This document shows, in pieces, positions 7,826 through 8,883 of a DNA stretch of 8,883 nt. Both the position numbers and the translations under genes were made by a program. The number at the start of each line of letters is the position of its first letter. Position 1 is the stretch's first letter. Origin of the DNA: QHWK01 sp035315685 (GTDB taxonomy: Bacteria > Acidobacteriota > Vicinamibacteria > Vicinamibacterales > CAVVIG01); the NCBI GenBank assembly GCA_035315685.1, contig DATFXR010000415.1:1-8883 (forward strand). The letters are read 5' to 3'. Below the pieces are notes generated by a model that made no database searches, was not told where the DNA came from, and worked only from the letters and a program-made list of their open reading frames with translations.

Positions 7826-7834
7826 GCCTATCCT
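7805..7834 (+). promoter_or_regulatory. Putative sigma70-like promoter of the CRTAC1-family gene
   Basis: TTGACC (7805-7810, 5/6 to consensus), an 18-bp spacer and TATCCT (7829-7834, 4/6) on the plus strand. The predicted start site is near 7840-7842, giving a leader of about 20 nt before the GTG at 7861. This placement argues against the alternative in-frame GTG at 7837, which would lie upstream of the transcript start. Confidence 0.5.
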
Positions 7835-7860
7835 CCGTGCCAATCCTGCGTGATCGAGTC

Positions 7861-8883
7861 GTGAAGCTCATCATTGGCAGCACGCTCGCCGTCACTCTCC
7901 TCTCAACATTGCAACGCGCGAGCATACGCGACTCAGTCGCCGACTTTCGCGACATTGCGGCAGCGGCCGGGCTGACCGCGCGCACGATCATCGGCGGCGA
8001 TCGCACCAAGCAGTACATCCTCGAGACCACCGGCGGCGGCGCAGCGATCGTCGACTACGACGATGATGGATGGCCCGACGTGCTGATCGTCAACGGAGCG
8101 CGGCTGGCATCGCCAGAGAGCGAGGCCGCACCGGTGAGTCACCTCTACCGCAACAACCACGACGGCACGTTCGCCGACGTGACCCGCACCGCTGGTCTCT
8201 CGGCGACGGGCTGGGGCCAGGCGGTCTGCGCCGGCGACTACGACAACGACGGCCACGTCGATCTGTTCGTCACCTACTACGGTCAGCAGGTCCTGTATCG
8301 CAACAAGGGCGACGGCACGTTCGCCGACGTCACGCGCACGAGTGGGTTGTCGCAGCCCAAGCCGCGCTGGAACACGGGCTGCGCGTTCCTCGATTTCGAC
8401 CGCGACGGACGGCTGGATCTCTTCGTGTCGGCGTATGTCGACTACGGCGACGCGACGAGGTTCGCGCCGGGCAGCCGCGACAATTGTTTCTGGAAGGGGC
8501 TCGGCGTGATGTGCGGACCGCACGGGCTGTCCGGCTCGTCGAACACGCTCTATCACGCCAACCCCGACGGCACATTTACCGACGTGTCGGACCGCGCCCG
8601 CCTGCGGACGGCGCGGCCGGCTTTCGGGCTCACGCCGCTCGTGCTCGACGCCGACAACGACGGCTGGCCGGACATCTACGTCGCGAACGACTCGACGGCG
8701 TCGCTGCTGTTTCACAACAACCACGACGGCACGTTCAAGGAGATCGGGCTGTCGGCCGGCGTGGCGCTGAACGCCGACGGCCGCGCGCAGGCGGGCATGG
8801 GCGTGAGCGCCGGCGATTACAATCGCGACGGGTGGCTCGACATCATCAAAACGAACTTCGACGACGATACGCCGTCGCTGTAC
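7861..8883 (+). CDS. CRTAC1-family FG-GAP/VCBS repeat protein, N-terminal part
   Basis: 341 codons from GTG 7861 to the right edge, without a stop. The N-terminus VKLIIGSTLAVTLLSTLQRAS looks like a signal peptide, followed by VADFRDIAAAAGLT, the standard opening of the mature family. At least five calcium-loop motifs of the DxDxDG type follow: D65-D67-D69, D126-D128-D130, D178-D180-D182, D263-D265-D267 and D319-N321-D323. Interleaved LYRN-x-DGTF units occur at about 94-113, 144-163, 229-248 and 282-301. These indicate an integrin-alpha-like FG-GAP/VCBS propeller. C209 and C218 in the NCFWKGLGVMCGPHGL segment are typical of bacterial CRTAC1 proteins and may pair. Family members usually carry a C-terminal ASPIC/UnbV domain, which would lie beyond this window. 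Biochemical role unknown; extracellular or periplasmic calcium-dependent binding is the usual inference. GTG 7837 is an in-frame alternative start. Divergent from the receptor gene. Confidence 0.9.
   Translation, partial: MKLIIGSTLAVTLLSTLQRASIRDSVADFRDIAAAAGLTARTIIGGDRTKQYILETTGGGAAIVDYDDDGWPDVLIVNGARLASPESEAAPVSHLYRNNHDGTFADVTRTAGLSATGWGQAVCAGDYDNDGHVDLFVTYYGQQVLYRNKGDGTFADVTRTSGLSQPKPRWNTGCAFLDFDRDGRLDLFVSAYVDYGDATRFAPGSRDNCFWKGLGVMCGPHGLSGSSNTLYHANPDGTFTDVSDRARLRTARPAFGLTPLVLDADNDGWPDIYVANDSTASLLFHNNHDGTFKEIGLSAGVALNADGRAQAGMGVSAGDYNRDGWLDIIKTNFDDDTPSLY
8140..8763 (+). repeat. Four in-frame LYRN-x-DGTF coding repeats in the CRTAC1 gene
   Basis: The unit occurs at 8140-8199, 8290-8349, 8545-8604 and 8704-8763. 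The DNA core GACGGCACGTTC is identical at 8161, 8311 and 8724, and diverged in the third unit (GACGGCACATTT). The first two copies also share TCGCCGACGT after the core. These are propeller blade repeats within the protein, not a mobile or CRISPR repeat. Near-identity at synonymous positions in units one and two hints at recent internal duplication or conversion. Confidence 0.75.

Larger units (their letters stand above)
7721..7840. repeat. Pair of identical 10-bp direct repeats in the divergent intergenic region
   Basis: TCCTCCGTGC occurs at 7721-7730 and again at 7831-7840, 110 bp apart. Read on the minus strand, both are GCACGGAGGA. The first copy holds the receptor's Shine-Dalgarno. The second overlaps the plus-strand -10 candidate and lies 5 nt ahead of a minus-strand TTG. 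The identity is seen directly; function is unknown. Confidence 0.4.

Noticed and set aside
7933..8724. A 263-codon minus-strand frame opposite the CRTAC1 gene
   Set aside because: The product is Val/Arg/Ala-rich without motifs, and the plus strand carries five DxDxDG calcium loops in one continuous frame.
1..8883. Mobile elements, CRISPR arrays, tRNA/rRNA genes, riboswitches, defence systems
   Set aside because: No transposase or integrase motifs, terminal inverted repeats, regularly spaced repeats, clover-leaf sequences or known defence domains were recognised in the read-through of both strands.

Overview
The window is high-GC, gene-dense bacterial chromosome. Its protein families point to Acidobacteriota, probably the Vicinamibacteria (subdivision 6) side. 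These are an ADOP-type MacB/FtsX-like permease, a Hanks-type Ser/Thr kinase fused to a PD40 (WD40-like) propeller, an Oar-like TonB-dependent receptor with an N-terminal carboxypeptidase-regulatory domain, a secreted TPR protein, and a CRTAC1-type FG-GAP/VCBS protein. The lineage call rests on this family combination and is inference; no rRNA, tRNA or other marker gene is present.

Layout from left to right: (1) bases 1-236, minus strand, the first 78 codons of an ADOP-like ABC permease that runs off the left edge. (2) A 111-bp divergent intergenic region with a perfect TATAAT box for the next gene. (3) 348-3080, plus strand, a 910-residue membrane-anchored protein kinase with all catalytic motifs intact. 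(4) After a 26-bp convergent gap, a minus-strand pair read right to left: the TonB-dependent receptor (7716-4195), then the TPR protein (4201-3107). The TPR gene appears to start at a TTG overlapping the receptor stop codon, so the two are probably one translationally coupled unit. (5) A 144-bp divergent regulatory region (7717-7860) with a plausible sigma70-like promoter on the plus strand and a weaker one on the minus strand. (6) 7861-8883, plus strand, the first 341 codons of a CRTAC1-family protein, cut off by the right edge.

The TonB receptor, TPR protein and CRTAC1 protein all appear to be exported: two have clear signal peptides and one a plausible one. They share one divergent control region. 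They may form an envelope or cell-surface unit, but the substrate cannot be read from the sequence. The kinase and the ADOP permease face away from this group and look like members of the large paralogous families common in this phylum.

No mobile element, CRISPR array, RNA gene or defence system was found. Very long antisense open frames, one of 1058 codons, are shadows created by high GC at third codon positions. The most useful points are start-site corrections (7716 for the receptor, TTG at 4201 for the TPR gene), the near-leaderless kinase transcript, and the compact receptor/TPR/CRTAC1 locus.
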